Assembly: GCA_001466705.2 (NCBI GenBank)
Contig: LATX02000215.1
Location: 124,001-188,000 of the forward strand
Origin: Moniliophthora roreri
Taxonomy: Eukaryota; Basidiomycota; Agaricomycetes; Agaricales; Marasmiaceae
DNA: 64,000 nucleotides
Direction: 5' to 3'
A model generated the notes under the pieces. That model saw nothing but the letters and a program-made list of their open reading frames with translations. It did no database searches and was not told where the DNA came from. Shown here one piece after another: positions 22,467 to 33,469 of this stretch (positions are counted from its first letter, which is position 1; the number at the start of each line of letters is the position of its first letter). The position numbers and the translations under genes were made by a program.

Positions 22467-24185
22467 CTACCTCAGAATCGAATCCAAAGACTTGGCCCAT
22501 TCGAACACGAAACCTCCCTGGCACAGGTCCCACATCCTTGATACGCAGTCAGGGCACTCGATAGGGTTCCTGTTAGGACCGGAAAGTGCACCGACGACCG
22601 TCAAGCGCTGTAGACGGGCAACTTCTCCTGTCGATCTTCCGCGACGGCTCGACGACATCTGGAACAGAGTTGCATCGGTCCATCGCTTTCGACCATGAAG
22701 CGTAAGCGATATAAGTCGCGGCAGAACAGGTTCGCGTCCAGCTGCAAAGGACAATCCCCACAAGAAAGAGTCATCGATACTGAGGGACTGTTGGGCACCA
22801 TCGTCATAGAGGCCGATAGTAAGAGTGTGCAGGCTCTGCACATTGCTTAATGATAGCAATTGCCAGATTTGGTTGTCATCGAGTTCTATATCCACAAGCG
22901 ACAACTCTCGAAGTTGACACGACGAGCGGGAGAGGAAGGCGACGAGTTCGGGAAATGATTGCAGTCCACAAGGAAACTTCAACGTGTGTAAAGCAGGTAG
23001 TGTGAGCCAATTCAACATCTGGCTAACAGGAGAAAATGCCGCGCCGCGAGAACGAAGAGTAAGGGTATGAAGATGTGAAAGCGTCAATCCCTGAACTGGA
23101 ATTACTATCACCTCGTCAGGCTCCTCCAGACATTCCAGATCGCAGATCTGCACGTTCTTTAATAACGGCATGATCCTGAAGTGGGCCGAGTTGTTCAACA
23201 TCCAGACACCGTCCATCGAACTACCCTGGGATAGATAGTTTGTGATCTGCGACCAGGGAAATGAATCTGCTGTGATACCTGCGTGATCCCCCGTGATTGT
23301 CAGCTCCCGCAGTCTAGGTGCAACCTGGAAGACTTGAAAGGGTATCTGAGGGTAATGTATGGGGAGGTCGATGTGTAGACTTTTCAGCGCTGGGAACAAT
23401 CCACCGTACGAAACAAACGGTCGGAGTCCTCCAGTGTCACCAAATCCCAGGTACGCGGTAGACCACTGCAATGACCTCGAGCAGAGCAACATGAGGAGAC
23501 GTTCATTGTCAGAATACTTTGAGCGTCTGTTGTATACCATGGCCTGTCCATAATAGGAAACGGATAGAGGTTGGTTGCTGCAACACTGTAGTTGTAAAGC
23601 CAACAGAGGCTCCAGAGCAGGATGGTATTCCCGTACTCTTTCGCTGTAGCACCATCTAAGATCGACGCGATTCCACAAACGAGGGACAGATAACGCGATG
23701 TTCCTCCATTTCCGGCAGACTTGGGTGAACACCCAAGGCGCTTGTTTCGTGTCAAGGCTTCCCGGATACTCCAATGAATGCTCTGTGTCGCAGTCTTTGA
23801 TTACTCGGGGGTCTGAGATGTCTGTATCGTCGCATAATCGGAAGATGCGTGTAATAAGCTCGTTGGGAAGTCGCCTGATGGGATGTAAAACGGTTCTGTA
23901 TTTGCGGAGTCGAGCTTTGAGTCGTTGGCGTTCGGAATTCATGGTTTCCAGACTCGCGTAGAGCCCTGCTATTTGGGTATCAAGGGACGCGACCAGCGAC
24001 ACGATATCCTCGTATTGCTGGCGGACAGCATTAAGTTGAAGAGGTGGAAGAGGGTCGTTACTGATAGATAACGCGTCGAGAAGGTAGGATTCACTGATAA
24101 AATTTGGATTGCTCGTTGTTTCTCCGATTTTGAAACCGCATCCTGGACAGCTATACAGCGGCACTGAGCGAGCTTCTGAGGCCAT
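22467..24185 (-). CDS. F-box/LRR-type protein 1
   Basis: Intronless frame of 572 aa. I start at the ATG giving MASEARSV because the relatives begin at the same place before a cysteine pair; an in-frame ATG 87 nt upstream (24272) would add an unconserved leader. Visible parts: a CPGCG cysteine pair near 13-17, an acidic/heptad stretch at 50-95, an F-box-like core HPIRRLPNELITRIF at 101-115, a conserved VCRKWRNIALSVPRLW segment near 150-170, then leucine-rich repeat-like strands to the C-terminus (for example LFPALKSLHI, LRELTI, LHTLTLR). The family is widely expanded in agaricomycetes; members are presumed SCF ubiquitin-ligase substrate adaptors. This copy is intact whereas its relatives at 3969, 8920 and 14740 are broken. 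Confidence 0.88.
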   Translation of the reverse strand: MASEARSVPLYSCPGCGFKIGETTSNPNFISESYLLDALSISNDPLPPLQLNAVRQQYEDIVSLVASLDTQIAGLYASLETMNSERQRLKARLRKYRTVLHPIRRLPNELITRIFRLCDDTDISDPRVIKDCDTEHSLEYPGSLDTKQAPWVFTQVCRKWRNIALSVPRLWNRVDLRWCYSERVREYHPALEPLLALQLQCCSNQPLSVSYYGQAMVYNRRSKYSDNERLLMLLCSRSLQWSTAYLGFGDTGGLRPFVSYGGLFPALKSLHIDLPIHYPQIPFQVFQVAPRLRELTITGDHAGITADSFPWSQITNYLSQGSSMDGVWMLNNSAHFRIMPLLKNVQICDLECLEEPDEVIVIPVQGLTLSHLHTLTLRSRGAAFSPVSQMLNWLTLPALHTLKFPCGLQSFPELVAFLSRSSCQLRELSLVDIELDDNQIWQLLSLSNVQSLHTLTIGLYDDGAQQSLSIDDSFLWGLSFAAGREPVLPRLISLTLHGRKRWTDATLFQMSSSRRGRSTGEVARLQRLTVVGALSGPNRNPIECPDCVSRMWDLCQGGFVFEWAKSLDSILR

Positions 24186-24783
24186 TTTTTCTTCGAAAAT
24201 CACCGAACTCTGAGACGTTCCTGTTTGTCTCTGCGTTTGAGCTATTAACAAAACCAGAGCAGGAGGAAACACGTGCCGTAGACCACCAAGTTATATGGCG
24301 ATAGATTTCGTGCAAACTTTCGAGTATCTTTTTCGTTGTCCCTTCCTTAATAGTTATGGCAGTCAAGACGACAGAATAAGCGTTTGACGTACCTTGACTG
24401 TTCGATTACTGACACTTTGTTATGCTACGCCAGTAGGGGTAGTTTCCGTTGAACAAGAGGCGGTTTGAAGCAGAGTGAGAGTTGCAAACAGGGTTGCGAA
24501 GAGAGAAAGGCAATTTATATAGCCATATAATATATCAGCGGAACGCGGTACAACTTTCCGGCTAAAAGTTACCTTGCCATCAAGTCTTCATAACTGCAAC
24601 CCGGGTTTATCGAAATTTGAAAGTGGTGATAACGGGTTGATTTGAGTCCGAAAGACGTAAGAGTAGTGTACAAGTGTACCAAAGTGCTTGGATCGCGATC
24701 TTGGAAGTGAGTGCAACGTGAAAAGAAAACTGCTCCAATCAGGTTTTTATGTAAAGAGTCCAGAAACTCGGGAAAGGATGAGA
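24186..24783. other. Intergenic region between the two F-box genes
   Basis: Promoter region of F-box gene 1 and 3' flank of F-box gene 2. It contains TATATAGCCATATAATATATC at about 24514-24536, AT-rich and upstream of gene 1, but too far from its ATG to be a confident TATA box without transcript data. No coding region is seen. Confidence 0.4.
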
Positions 24784-26490
24784 CTACGATCGACATTCGA
24801 ATAGAAGACCTCCTTCCTGCAAGACTTGTAAACGATCCTGGGCTACCTGAGAGACAAGCGCCGCCTCGCCCTCCAAAACTGCATCATGAATAACCAAACT
24901 CTCCAACCGAGCCACCGAGCCTGCTGAGATCCCGAATGCCGTCAGATCTCTCCGTGATGCTGCCACATCAACCAAGACCTCGTCGGTCCATCTTTTCCTG
25001 CCGTGTAACACGAGATGCTGAAGCTTTGGAAGGATGATCGACTTGTGCTTCCCCGACCACACCAGCTTGAGGCGCTTTAGCGACGCATCAGAGATACTGG
25101 CAGACATATGGTCCTTGTATTTCCCGATGACCAAAGTGTGGAGATCCTGCAATTTATGGAAACCGATCACTAGGTTCAATTGAGGACCACCAAGCCTCGC
25201 ATCGATGATTTCGAGCTCCAAAAGGGTGCACGATGATCGTTGGAGTAACCCCAAGAGCGAATCTGGAGTTCTGAAACCATCTAGAAGCTTCAGACATTGC
25301 AAGTTTGGTAAGACGAGCCAATCCAATAGCTGTCCAATGCTGGATGGTTCCGAGTCTTCAATTTCGTGACATGTAAGAACTAGTGTGTGAAGGAAGGATA
25401 GCTTTAATGATGCCCGTGGTGCTTCAATAGGGTCGTCAACTCCGGTCATGGCGTCGACACAGTCTAGGCCGCATATCCTTAGGTTCGGCATCTTGGGTAA
25501 GAGCCTGAAGTGAACGTTATTCAGTAGCTTGTACTGAATTTCATCACACTCCTTCGATGTGTAATGAGTGATTCTGGTCCAAGGAAGTTGCGCGGAAGTC
25601 GAGGTGAATGTTCCGTGATCGCCTGCAATTGTGACCTGTTGAAGGCTCGGCGTGTCCTGGAAGACATAAGCCTCCTCGTCTTCATCATTCCATCTATCCT
25701 CTTCCAGGTAGAGATGAAGTTGTCGTAGATATGGGAAAAGCCCTCGATATGGCAAGAGGTGGTTAAGTCCAGCGGTATCTCCTCGAATCGTCGCGTTGGC
25801 CCATTGAAAGGACCTCGAACAAAGAACCATGAGCAGTCTCTGTTTCGAGGCATATTGTCCGTCCAGCTCTTCTCCATAGTACGAAACTGTGAGAGGCAGA
25901 TCACGACAGCGCTGAAGCTGCAATGCCAGCAACGGCTCGAAGCACGTGCCATACATCGTATCCTCATCTGTATATTTCCAGCCAATGTCGAAGTACGTCC
26001 AGAGTTGAGGCAACGAGAGCGTCAAGGACCTCCATCTTCTACACACCTGGCCCAACACCCACGGCGAGCGTCCAGTATCGAGCATTCCAGGATATCGATC
26101 TGAGTCATCGGAATCGATTCCTAGAAGATAATCGAAATCGAGTTCCACACAAGTCTGAAAAATGTAGGCCAACACATCGTCTGGAAGTCGTCGAATGGGA
26201 TGAAGAAGGCCTTTCCAGGCTACTAAGCGTTCCTTGAGCTTCTTCTGCTCGGCCAGCAACACTTTGATACTGTTGCCCAAACGAGAAATTTGTGAACTAA
26301 GAGACGTGACTCGGCTCTGCGTCTCGCGATATCTTTGCTTTAGATGATCGTACTCCAAAGGCGGAGGTGGGTCGTTGGATTTTGATAACGCATCAAGTAT
26401 CATGCATGAAGGTGGTTCATTGGTTGAAGATAATTGCTCTCCGATTCGAAGGCCGCATCCGATGCAACTGTATAGTGCTGAGTTGCTCAT
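24784..26490 (-). CDS. F-box/LRR-type protein 2
   Basis: Intronless, 568 aa, same strand as and upstream of F-box protein 1. Starts MSNSALYSCIGCG, with the same N-terminal cysteine pair followed by IGE as in gene 1 (YSCxGCGxxIGE). A heptad-like linker (45-90) leads to LHPIRRLPDDVLAYIF near 96-111, then QVCRRWRSLTLSLPQLW, then repeated LR-L/LH-L strands. It is clearly paralogous to gene 1 over the full length but diverged, an older tandem duplication than the cyclase copies. Role inferred from family: substrate recognition in an SCF-type ubiquitin ligase. Confidence 0.88.
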   Translation of the reverse strand: MSNSALYSCIGCGLRIGEQLSSTNEPPSCMILDALSKSNDPPPPLEYDHLKQRYRETQSRVTSLSSQISRLGNSIKVLLAEQKKLKERLVAWKGLLHPIRRLPDDVLAYIFQTCVELDFDYLLGIDSDDSDRYPGMLDTGRSPWVLGQVCRRWRSLTLSLPQLWTYFDIGWKYTDEDTMYGTCFEPLLALQLQRCRDLPLTVSYYGEELDGQYASKQRLLMVLCSRSFQWANATIRGDTAGLNHLLPYRGLFPYLRQLHLYLEEDRWNDEDEEAYVFQDTPSLQQVTIAGDHGTFTSTSAQLPWTRITHYTSKECDEIQYKLLNNVHFRLLPKMPNLRICGLDCVDAMTGVDDPIEAPRASLKLSFLHTLVLTCHEIEDSEPSSIGQLLDWLVLPNLQCLKLLDGFRTPDSLLGLLQRSSCTLLELEIIDARLGGPQLNLVIGFHKLQDLHTLVIGKYKDHMSASISDASLKRLKLVWSGKHKSIILPKLQHLVLHGRKRWTDEVLVDVAASRRDLTAFGISAGSVARLESLVIHDAVLEGEAALVSQVAQDRLQVLQEGGLLFECRS

Positions 26491-27260
26491 GGCGAAAAGC
26501 GGTACTGGTAGAAGTCTGACATCCGTTGATACAAGCTTGCAACGAAACGATAATGATATTCACCTTTCCCCGTGATACTAAGCAAATCTTCCCCAGACAC
26601 AACGGGCCAGCTCTGCTGTGGATGCCTCCCGAATTTCTTGTAGAACGTGAGAAGCGCTGTACCTGGCAGTCGCGGAAGGAAACAGAAGGCGGAGGTTGAA
26701 ATTTAATGTGCCCACGCCCATAGACGCGTCCACGCAGGCTCTGTACGGTAGCTCCTCTCCCATCTAAATGTCTACAACCTTCTTCGATACTACATTTCTG
26801 AGAAGGTGCTGCGCCCCGACTGTATCTTCTCCTTCGACTCGCACCCAACTCGAAATAACCACTTGCTACTCTAACGTTCCTCAACCTCCCGTCCTAGTCA
26901 TAGTAGTATCTTGCATCGATTTGTGTGATGTTCTGTCCATGTCGGACTCCGACTTCCACGTTTAGCAACAATATCAAACTGCTTGATATCCTACAGCGAC
27001 GTGGAAATCATACCACTGAAGATCTCTAATTCAAGTATCATTTCGAACTTGCGTGAAATACTGTAAAGGAGCGTAAAATAAAACTGCATGAGTATACGTT
27101 ACTCAGTCAGGACTGACGACCAAGTTGTTTGACTAGGTATCCCTACTTTTTCCTGAGGCCCAACCACCTATATCTACGATCTACCACAAAAAGACCTCAG
27201 CGAGCTGACACGGGAGTGGGTACTCGCAAAAGTTTCATCCATGGACACGAGTCTAATGTA
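26491..27260. other. Upstream flank of F-box gene 2, no gene seen
   Basis: Only overlapping short frames occur on both strands. The segment becomes AT-rich toward 27260, where the inverted-repeat-bounded block begins. No domain, RNA gene or promoter element is recognised with confidence. Confidence 0.4.
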
Positions 27261-28555
27261 GGATGCCAAATTTTTAAATATTTAACGTCGTTGACGTCTC
27301 GGGCATTTAAACATTCTGAAAAACATACGCATACAATAGTGTTTAAATATCATTTAAATATGGAACATTTAAATAAGTACAATGGGCATATAGCACCATT
27401 TAAACAACATTCAAAAACCTCCCGGGACACCTCAACGGCACCCCTGCTATCAACAATGGAGTTTCTGGAGNCGGACGCAGGAGACGAACCAGCTGACAGA
27501 CAGGAGAAAACGACGCGGATATTGGGAACGACGAGGGCGGAATCTGGGACTGGGCGGAAAACTGGTGGAAAATGAGAGGAGAGAGGATAGCGGGTCGAAA
27601 ACGAGGACTCGGGAGACCATGTATGTCTTGAGCAGACCACGTCCGTAAGGTGAAATCAAGCGTATGACGATGCATGCCAGGTGACTAGTCAGCTGAGAAA
27701 AACACAGCAACTGACATATGTACTCACCATTCCTCTCGCAACACGAAAGCACTTCGGCCTCTGACACGCATTATCCACATCTTACACAACCCAGTGTCTA
27801 GCCAAATAAACACAGAGAGCTGTTGGGACATCTTGAATATAAAGGATATCTTGTTGAGTCTCGGAAGGAAGGCGGGAGCATTGACGGTAGGTCGACGGTG
27901 AAGCGGGCATGACGGGAGAAGACAAGAGGAATCAACAGAGTCAGCGTGAGAACCACGTGCAAACGCGCCGGGCACGTGTGACACTCGTCCCCGCAGTCAA
28001 CCATACTGTACCTCGGTCCTTGCCAGCTTTCTTTCCTTCCCCTTCCTTCCCCGCCCGGCGTCGTCCCCCACTTTATCCCATGACTTCTACGACACCTCTC
28101 CTCAGCTGTTCCCTCTTCCTGCCTTCAGTCAGGTCCTTGGTGGTTTACATGTGGCAGCAAGAGACGAGCCTCGATGATAGGGATTTGTAGAGGGTGCTCA
28201 GGCATAGGACATAGGTATGTTATCGCGATGTCTGACGTGCCCTTGGATCTAATTGAACCACAATGACTTTAGAATTGTTAGATTGACCTTACCAGAAGTA
28301 CCCAATTACCCCCGGACAGCACCTGGACACTCCTACTCTGTAAATGTGCTCTGTACTCTACATATACATGTATAGTACCTACTATGTATTAGATACCACA
28401 TTCAACCATGTAGTAGTCCTTTGCTTACCAAATTTTATACTTAAAAGAATGTCAGTATTTAATTAGTATTTAAACGCCGTTGTATGTATCTGGTTTCCCC
28501 AGTGTTTAAATGCCCGAGACGTCAACGACGTTAAATATTTAAAAAATTGGCATCC
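27261..28555. mobile_element. AT-rich block bounded by ~100 bp inverted repeats
   Basis: The left arm starts with GGATGCCAAATTTTTAAAT at 27261 and its reverse complement ends at 28555. The first ~50 positions match almost perfectly, including AACGTCGTTGACGTCTCGGG and repeated TTTAAA, and weaker similarity continues to about 100 bp. The inner ~1.1 kb has no convincing gene; it contains one unresolved base (n at 27471). Inverted arms with a non-coding core suggest a non-autonomous DNA element or foldback element, but I could not identify a clean target-site duplication, so the class is open. Confidence 0.5.
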
Positions 28556-28751
28556 GGCACCTGCACGAGTGTGATAGGAACTGTACATTGATACCCTGGA
28601 CGTGCTGACAGTTGTCCTCGAATATACACTCGTTGCGGTCTGCGAGCCGTCCTGATCCATTTTCAGCTGAAAGCCACCTCCACGTGATATAGTAAGAACG
28701 TACCCTCATCCCGCAATAACAAGAAAATCCATTCTTCCAAATTACAGAGCT

Positions 28752-29558
28752 TCAGTTTAGCGAATACTCCGGTGGTGGACCATCATTGAAGAACGGTGTT
28801 CTAGCATCCGTATTCCGTTGTGGTAGCCCTGGACGCCAATCGTTTCTCTCTCTAGACGAAACGGTAACCGATGAAGTTGCAGTCTCCGAATCGACATAGC
28901 TACCCTTCTCAGCAGCTGCCGCCAAGGGGAGTTTCTGTATGTGTACGGAAGCAGGTTGAAAAATGCCAAATGGGGTGACTTCTTGAGTTCGGGTTCGACG
29001 AAAGATGCTGATATTCCGTGTGGGAGGAGCCTGAGAGGCAACAGTAGCGTTCGTCTGGTTTTCGTCGGCAACTAGGGGATCCTGTGTTCGTTGGGTGCGT
29101 TTTGCTTTTTCCTTGCGGTGGCGAAGATACAGGAAGGTACCAGCCAACAGTAGCGAAAGGAAGCCAATGGCACCAATCACACTTCCGACGATTATTGGTA
29201 CATGGTTGGTTGTATCACTGCTCAAATGGTCATAAGGCAATGGACGAATACATCATTTTTCAATTACACACCTTGAGCCATCATTCGCCGCCGAATTTGG
29301 CGTGACTGTGATAACAGCCTCGGATCCACTTGTTATAGCCGTTATCTGAGTGCTACCTTCATCGCTAACGGTCGTAGAAGGCGTAACGATGTCAGCACTC
29401 TGCGTTTGAGTTACCACCTGAGTGACGGTAGCCTGTCCATTCAGCCACGGTGGGGGTCCCGTACCCCAAGGAGGTGTCCCAGTACCCCAAGGAGGTCCAC
29501 CGCTGCCAGAGAACCAGGGAGGACGCCAGTCAGATTGAGAATTTTGGTCATCAGACAT
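28752..29558 (-). CDS. Single-pass membrane protein, Mid2/WSC-like layout
   Basis: CDS is complement(join(28752..29217,29272..29558)), 250 aa; the 54-nt intron splits an AGT codon. The N-terminal part (1-100) is Pro/Trp/Gly-rich (repeated PPWGTG) then Ser/Thr-rich, followed by one strong membrane segment (VPIIVGSVIGAIGFLSLLLAGTFLYL, written here in parts: VPIIVGSV, then IGFLSLLLAG) and a basic RHRKEKAKR stop-transfer run. The tail is polar and ends PPPEYSLN. No cleavable signal peptide is obvious. This layout resembles fungal cell-surface sensors and the many uncharacterised agaricomycete single-pass proteins; a sensor role is inference. A tandem relative lies just downstream on the same strand at 30013-30680. 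Confidence 0.75.
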
Positions 29559-30012
29559 GGCTATGCGGGTAGATCGTGGATAAGAGTGGGGGATTGTCCT
29601 ACAGAGTCCACGTTGAGCACGGTTATATAAACACTAGCGATGACGATCACCTTGGGTTTAGCCGGTCCTCCATCAAAAGTCCATACGAAAAGCAAGCAAG
29701 TCATCATTGCCATCAGTGTCAGGTCTGCCGATTCCTCGTCTGCCGCTGACCATCACTTCTCCTTCACCCAAGTCTGAAAAAACTGCCGTAACCGAAGCGG
29801 AAAAACATGGATGTGAACTGTTGAAAGTATAGCATTGGCTTGACAGGAATCAAAGTGTGCAGACCACGATGTCAAGTATTCATCAAATCCAAAGCTTCGG
29901 ATACTCGAGAGAGTGGACAGGTTTCATGCAAATGCCAAGTCGTAAGTTGCACTCGAGAAGCAAGGGTCAAATGATAGTCATGTTGGCGTGTATGGTGGTA
30001 CATCCGCACTCA

Positions 30013-30680
30013 CTACGCTCGCACCCACGAACTCGATATCTCTCTCCACCCACTATCTTCGTACATACCATACGCTATTTCCGGGTACTGGGTAGATGAC
30101 GTTATACCCTGGGATCTTTGGCGCCAGCGATCACCATAGCTTGGGCCTGACTGTGATGTCTGGGCCGTTCGGGGATATTGCACCTCTTCTGAACTACGAT
30201 TGGCTTCACCGTATCGCCGTCTGCGACGTTGGAGGTAGATGAGGAAAGCCGTGAAAATCAGGGAAAGTAGGCCCAGCACGCCGACAACGATCCCGACGAT
30301 TACTGAAATATTACTAGAAAATGCTGCTCAGCGATATGTTATACGCCACTCGATATGGACGATGTACCTTCTAGCCTGCACTTCGGCTCCTGTTATTGAA
30401 AGGGGCTAAAGATGACTGCAGTCGTCGTGGATGTAGATTCGAGTGTTTGCAGCTGGGTTGAAGAGGCGGTACTCGTTGGACCTACGAATGCCATAGAGTA
30501 AGGAACGCATACGTGCACAGAGGATTGTAAACAGCACAGCTTACCTGTGTCGCTAAAGAAGACCGAAGAAGTATCTGATGAGGAAGGTACGCTGGTGGAG
30601 ATAGGAGAGCCAGTCCAAGTTCCCAGGGTTAAAACTCCTCCAGGGAGGCCAACGCGGGTAAGTGTGGCATCTTCAGACAT
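30013..30680 (-). CDS. Second single-pass membrane protein, splicing uncertain
   Basis: Starts MSEDATLTRVGLPGG at 30680; exon 1 is 30545-30680, with a 63-nt GT-AG intron (30482-30544) leading to a Ser/Thr-rich exon from 30481. The last exon (30013-30323) encodes the membrane helix (VIVGIVVGVLGLLSLIF), a QRRRRR stop-transfer run and a polar tail ending SSWVRA. Between them the straightforward reading meets a TAA at 30393-30395, so either another small intron removes it or the gene is broken. The order Ser/Thr-rich ectodomain, helix, basic run, tail matches the neighbour at 28752-29558, so the two are likely tandem paralogs. Confidence 0.55.
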
Positions 30681-30906
30681 AAAACGGTTGGGAGCGAACA
30701 GAAGTTGGAGAACAGAAAGAACGTGTGACCCCAAAAAACCGTTCAAAATGTGCCAGCTTATATGTGAGCTCCATATCCGCCGGCTAAGACGATCGTCGAA
30801 CACGACGCCGTATGCCAACAGCCGAGGAAGAATCATGATACGTTCTTCCTTTCATCTCTTGAAAGACCTACCAGTACTGGGCAGCGTCACGTCTTCAGAA
30901 TTATCG

Positions 30907-31520
30907 CTAGTTGCCGTCCACAAGAACGCTGAAAACTTCTGTAGGGAACTTGAGAATCCAGAAATGACTGGCGCTAAGCAAATAGTAGGTCGCATTCACT
31001 CACCCTTTCGAAAGCCTCTGTGACGGATAGTCAATTATAAAAAGCTCGCTTGCGCACAAGCACATCCATATCGAGACGCCTGTTAGACCCACAGCGTCAA
31101 GATGCCTAACAACAGATGAAATTTAATCAACGTCGTTATATTGAGAGAGTTCGCTATGCACCTGTCTTTGACGCCTCGATACAACGAAGCACCGGGAAAG
31201 TCATCGAAGAATGCATGGTCTAAAGGGTATGACAACAGGAACACATAAGCGATAGTTGCGGCACCACTAAACGACAGTAATTATCAGTACTAAGCTCAAA
31301 TAAACAAAGACCGACTCACCGCCCAAAAGGAGCTGCTAAACGCAACCGCCACCACGATACCACCCACATCGAGGCTTTCGACGGACCTATAGCGATAAAC
31401 AGCAGAGCATCTGTGTACAAAAAAAGAATCAGGCCAACTGTTCATATCAACACACTGCAACTTACACGCGCGCCCCTACAAACTCAAAAAGACCTCCCCA
31501 CATAAAGCATTACTCATTGA
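30907..31520 (-). CDS. Candidate multi-exon membrane protein, partial
   Basis: A chain of short exons reads in one consistent frame: 31320-31410 (ALLFIAIGPSKAS, then SWWRLRLAAPFG), 31162-31266 (GAATIAYVFLLSYPLDHAFF), and 31004-31105 (HLDAVGLTGVSIW, then ASELFIIDYPSQ), with standard GT-AG borders. A last piece to a TAG at 30907-30909 (FWILKFPTEVF) needs either an unusually small intron or a different junction. An upstream piece with FMWGGLFEF near 31480-31510 may belong too, but I could not join it in frame. Hydrophobic segments suggest an integral membrane protein. I do not recognise the family. Confidence 0.35.
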
Positions 31521-32179
31521 ATGGGCCCAATGAGCGCATTTAGGATTAATTTGACATGCAAATTCCGTTTTGAGAGGCGTTTCCCTTGGAGTCGTAGACT
31601 CCGTTACACGAACCATCTTCTGGGGCGGCAAGGAACCCGGGAGTCAACACGAGTGACTTTGAGCACAAGGGTAGACACTCACCCCCGTAACCGGGTCCCA
31701 ACTTATATCAGCCCTTCACAGCGTACCCCTTTGCTTTCCAAGTACCATAGTGCCAATAGATCCGACGGTGACACTAGTCTCGTGTTTGAATATTCAGAAA
31801 ACCTGGAAGTCCTGTAAAGTACCCCGAAAGAGAGCCTGATAAGCAAGTATGAATATCAAAATTCAAAAAGAGTGTCCATACCTTTCTTCTTAGCTTCATG
31901 CTATTTTGACAAGGTCTAGTGGATACAACTGGGTGATGGTTTGGGACAAGAGCGTCATTTTTGCGTTGCTCGCTTACGGCATGATTTCCCGCACACCGCC
32001 ACCTTGACCAGCAACTGATGCCCAACCGACAGCAATACTAGTAGTCGACGTCTAGATCAGCTATGAAGAAGTTTTGAGAAGATAAGTTTCAGGAGCACGA
32101 CTCATCAGCTCAAGTCCAAATCGGATCAAACTCTTAGTTTCACTCTGGGCTCCACTGTCGAAACTCTCTGTGATGCATA
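31521..32179. other. Intergenic, no gene seen
   Basis: Only short unconserved frames on both strands, and no motif, RNA or repeat recognised up to the target-site duplication of the element at 32188. Confidence 0.35.
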
Positions 32180-32187
32180 TTCTTAGG

Positions 32188-32547
32188 TAGTGATGTTGCG
32201 GGCCTGGCTCGGCTCAAAGCCCCGGGCTTAGGCCTGGCTTGAGAGGGCTCAGGCTCACCAAACATCGAGCCCGAGCCTTGAGCCACCAGAAGCCCGAGCC
32301 GCCAGAAGCCCGAGCCATAGGCAGGGCCTGGCTTAGGCCAGGGCTTTTGGGTATCACTTGCCTACACCCACGGGCAGCACTTTCCATCATATCATCTAGG
32401 GCTCAAGCCCTGGGCTTGGGCTTTCAAAAATGCAAGCCCGAGCCCTGAGCCCGGTCGAAGCCCTACACCAGGGCTTGGCTCGGCTTTGTGAGCCCTGGCT
32501 CAGTCAGGCCTGGCTTCAGGGCTTGAGCCGAGCCCCCAACATCACTA
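32188..32547. mobile_element. hAT-type MITE, 360 bp, GC-rich core
   Basis: Ends TAGTGATGTTG and CAACATCACTA are inverse complements, and the element is flanked on both sides by the 8-bp direct repeat TTCTTAGG (32180-32187 and 32548-32555). Eight-base target duplications and ends beginning TAGNG are hallmarks of hAT elements. The interior is a dense array of GGGCTTGG/AGCCCGAGCC words in both orientations, so the whole element can fold on itself. There is no coding capacity. Confidence 0.85.
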
Positions 32548-32555
32548 TTCTTAGG

Positions 32556-33469
32556 TGTGCTCGAACAGAATCGGCCCATGACTCGCTCAGCATCTGACTC
32601 GAAACGCTCGAAACAACTAGTCATAACCGTGCAAAATGCGACCTTCCAAGTATCGCCCCATCAGTGGCACCATGAAGCTGGCTTTCTCTATATTCTCGGT
32701 AGCACCTTCATGCTAAAGTTCACTTCGGCTCAGGCTTCCAGTTGCCACAAGTGATCACCAGAAGGACGGAACGTATGACCCTTCATACCCATCCGGGCCA
32801 TCCCCACTCTATTTCTTATTTCTGGATGATACCGGGCAGCTAGAATCTGCTAGCGCTGATCGGTCGAGCAAAGGCGACGTTAATTAATGGAGAGGTGAGG
32901 CATCAGCCTGGCTATAAGCATTCCACATAGGCTTACACGCTCTCAGAGGATACTGCGCACGAGCTTCGGAGAATCAGTTCTCAGTGCGTTATATGTGGCT
33001 CCGATGTCACATGCGTGCCCTGTTGAAACCTCCCTACGAATCTTTTCGACTGTCATCAAATCACCTATGCGAACCAGTATCATTTATCTATGTATTCCTG
33101 ACATGTCATGTATCGTGCTAGACAGCATAACAACACTAGTAGGACAAACTGTGTAGTAATGAACTCTTTCGACTCCCCAAATCAATAGACGAGTCAGAAC
33201 CCTAATAGACAACATGTAGTCAGATATGTTCATCAGACGCCACTCATAGCCGAACACAGAAGCAAGAGGTCTCGATAGCGGTTGATTGCTTTCGACGCCA
33301 CCCCGTCCCGAAGCTTGAACTTTGGTGGAACATCTCGTGAGCCGAGCCATCGCGACGGAACGCAGAAAGACTACTCACGGAACCTTTCATTTTCCCAGGA
33401 TGTCAACATCACGCCCAGAAAGAAGGTAGATCAAGCCTTACCGAGTCAGTTGCCACTCAATCCACCACG
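32556..33469. other. Intergenic, no gene seen
   Basis: Unique sequence with short frames only. From about 33420 the similarity with 48260-48500 (reverse orientation) begins, marking the outer edge of the second inverted duplication. Confidence 0.35.

Noticed and set aside
32239..32448. 69-codon frame inside the GC-rich element.
   Set aside because: Built entirely from the element's repeated words; no protein expected.
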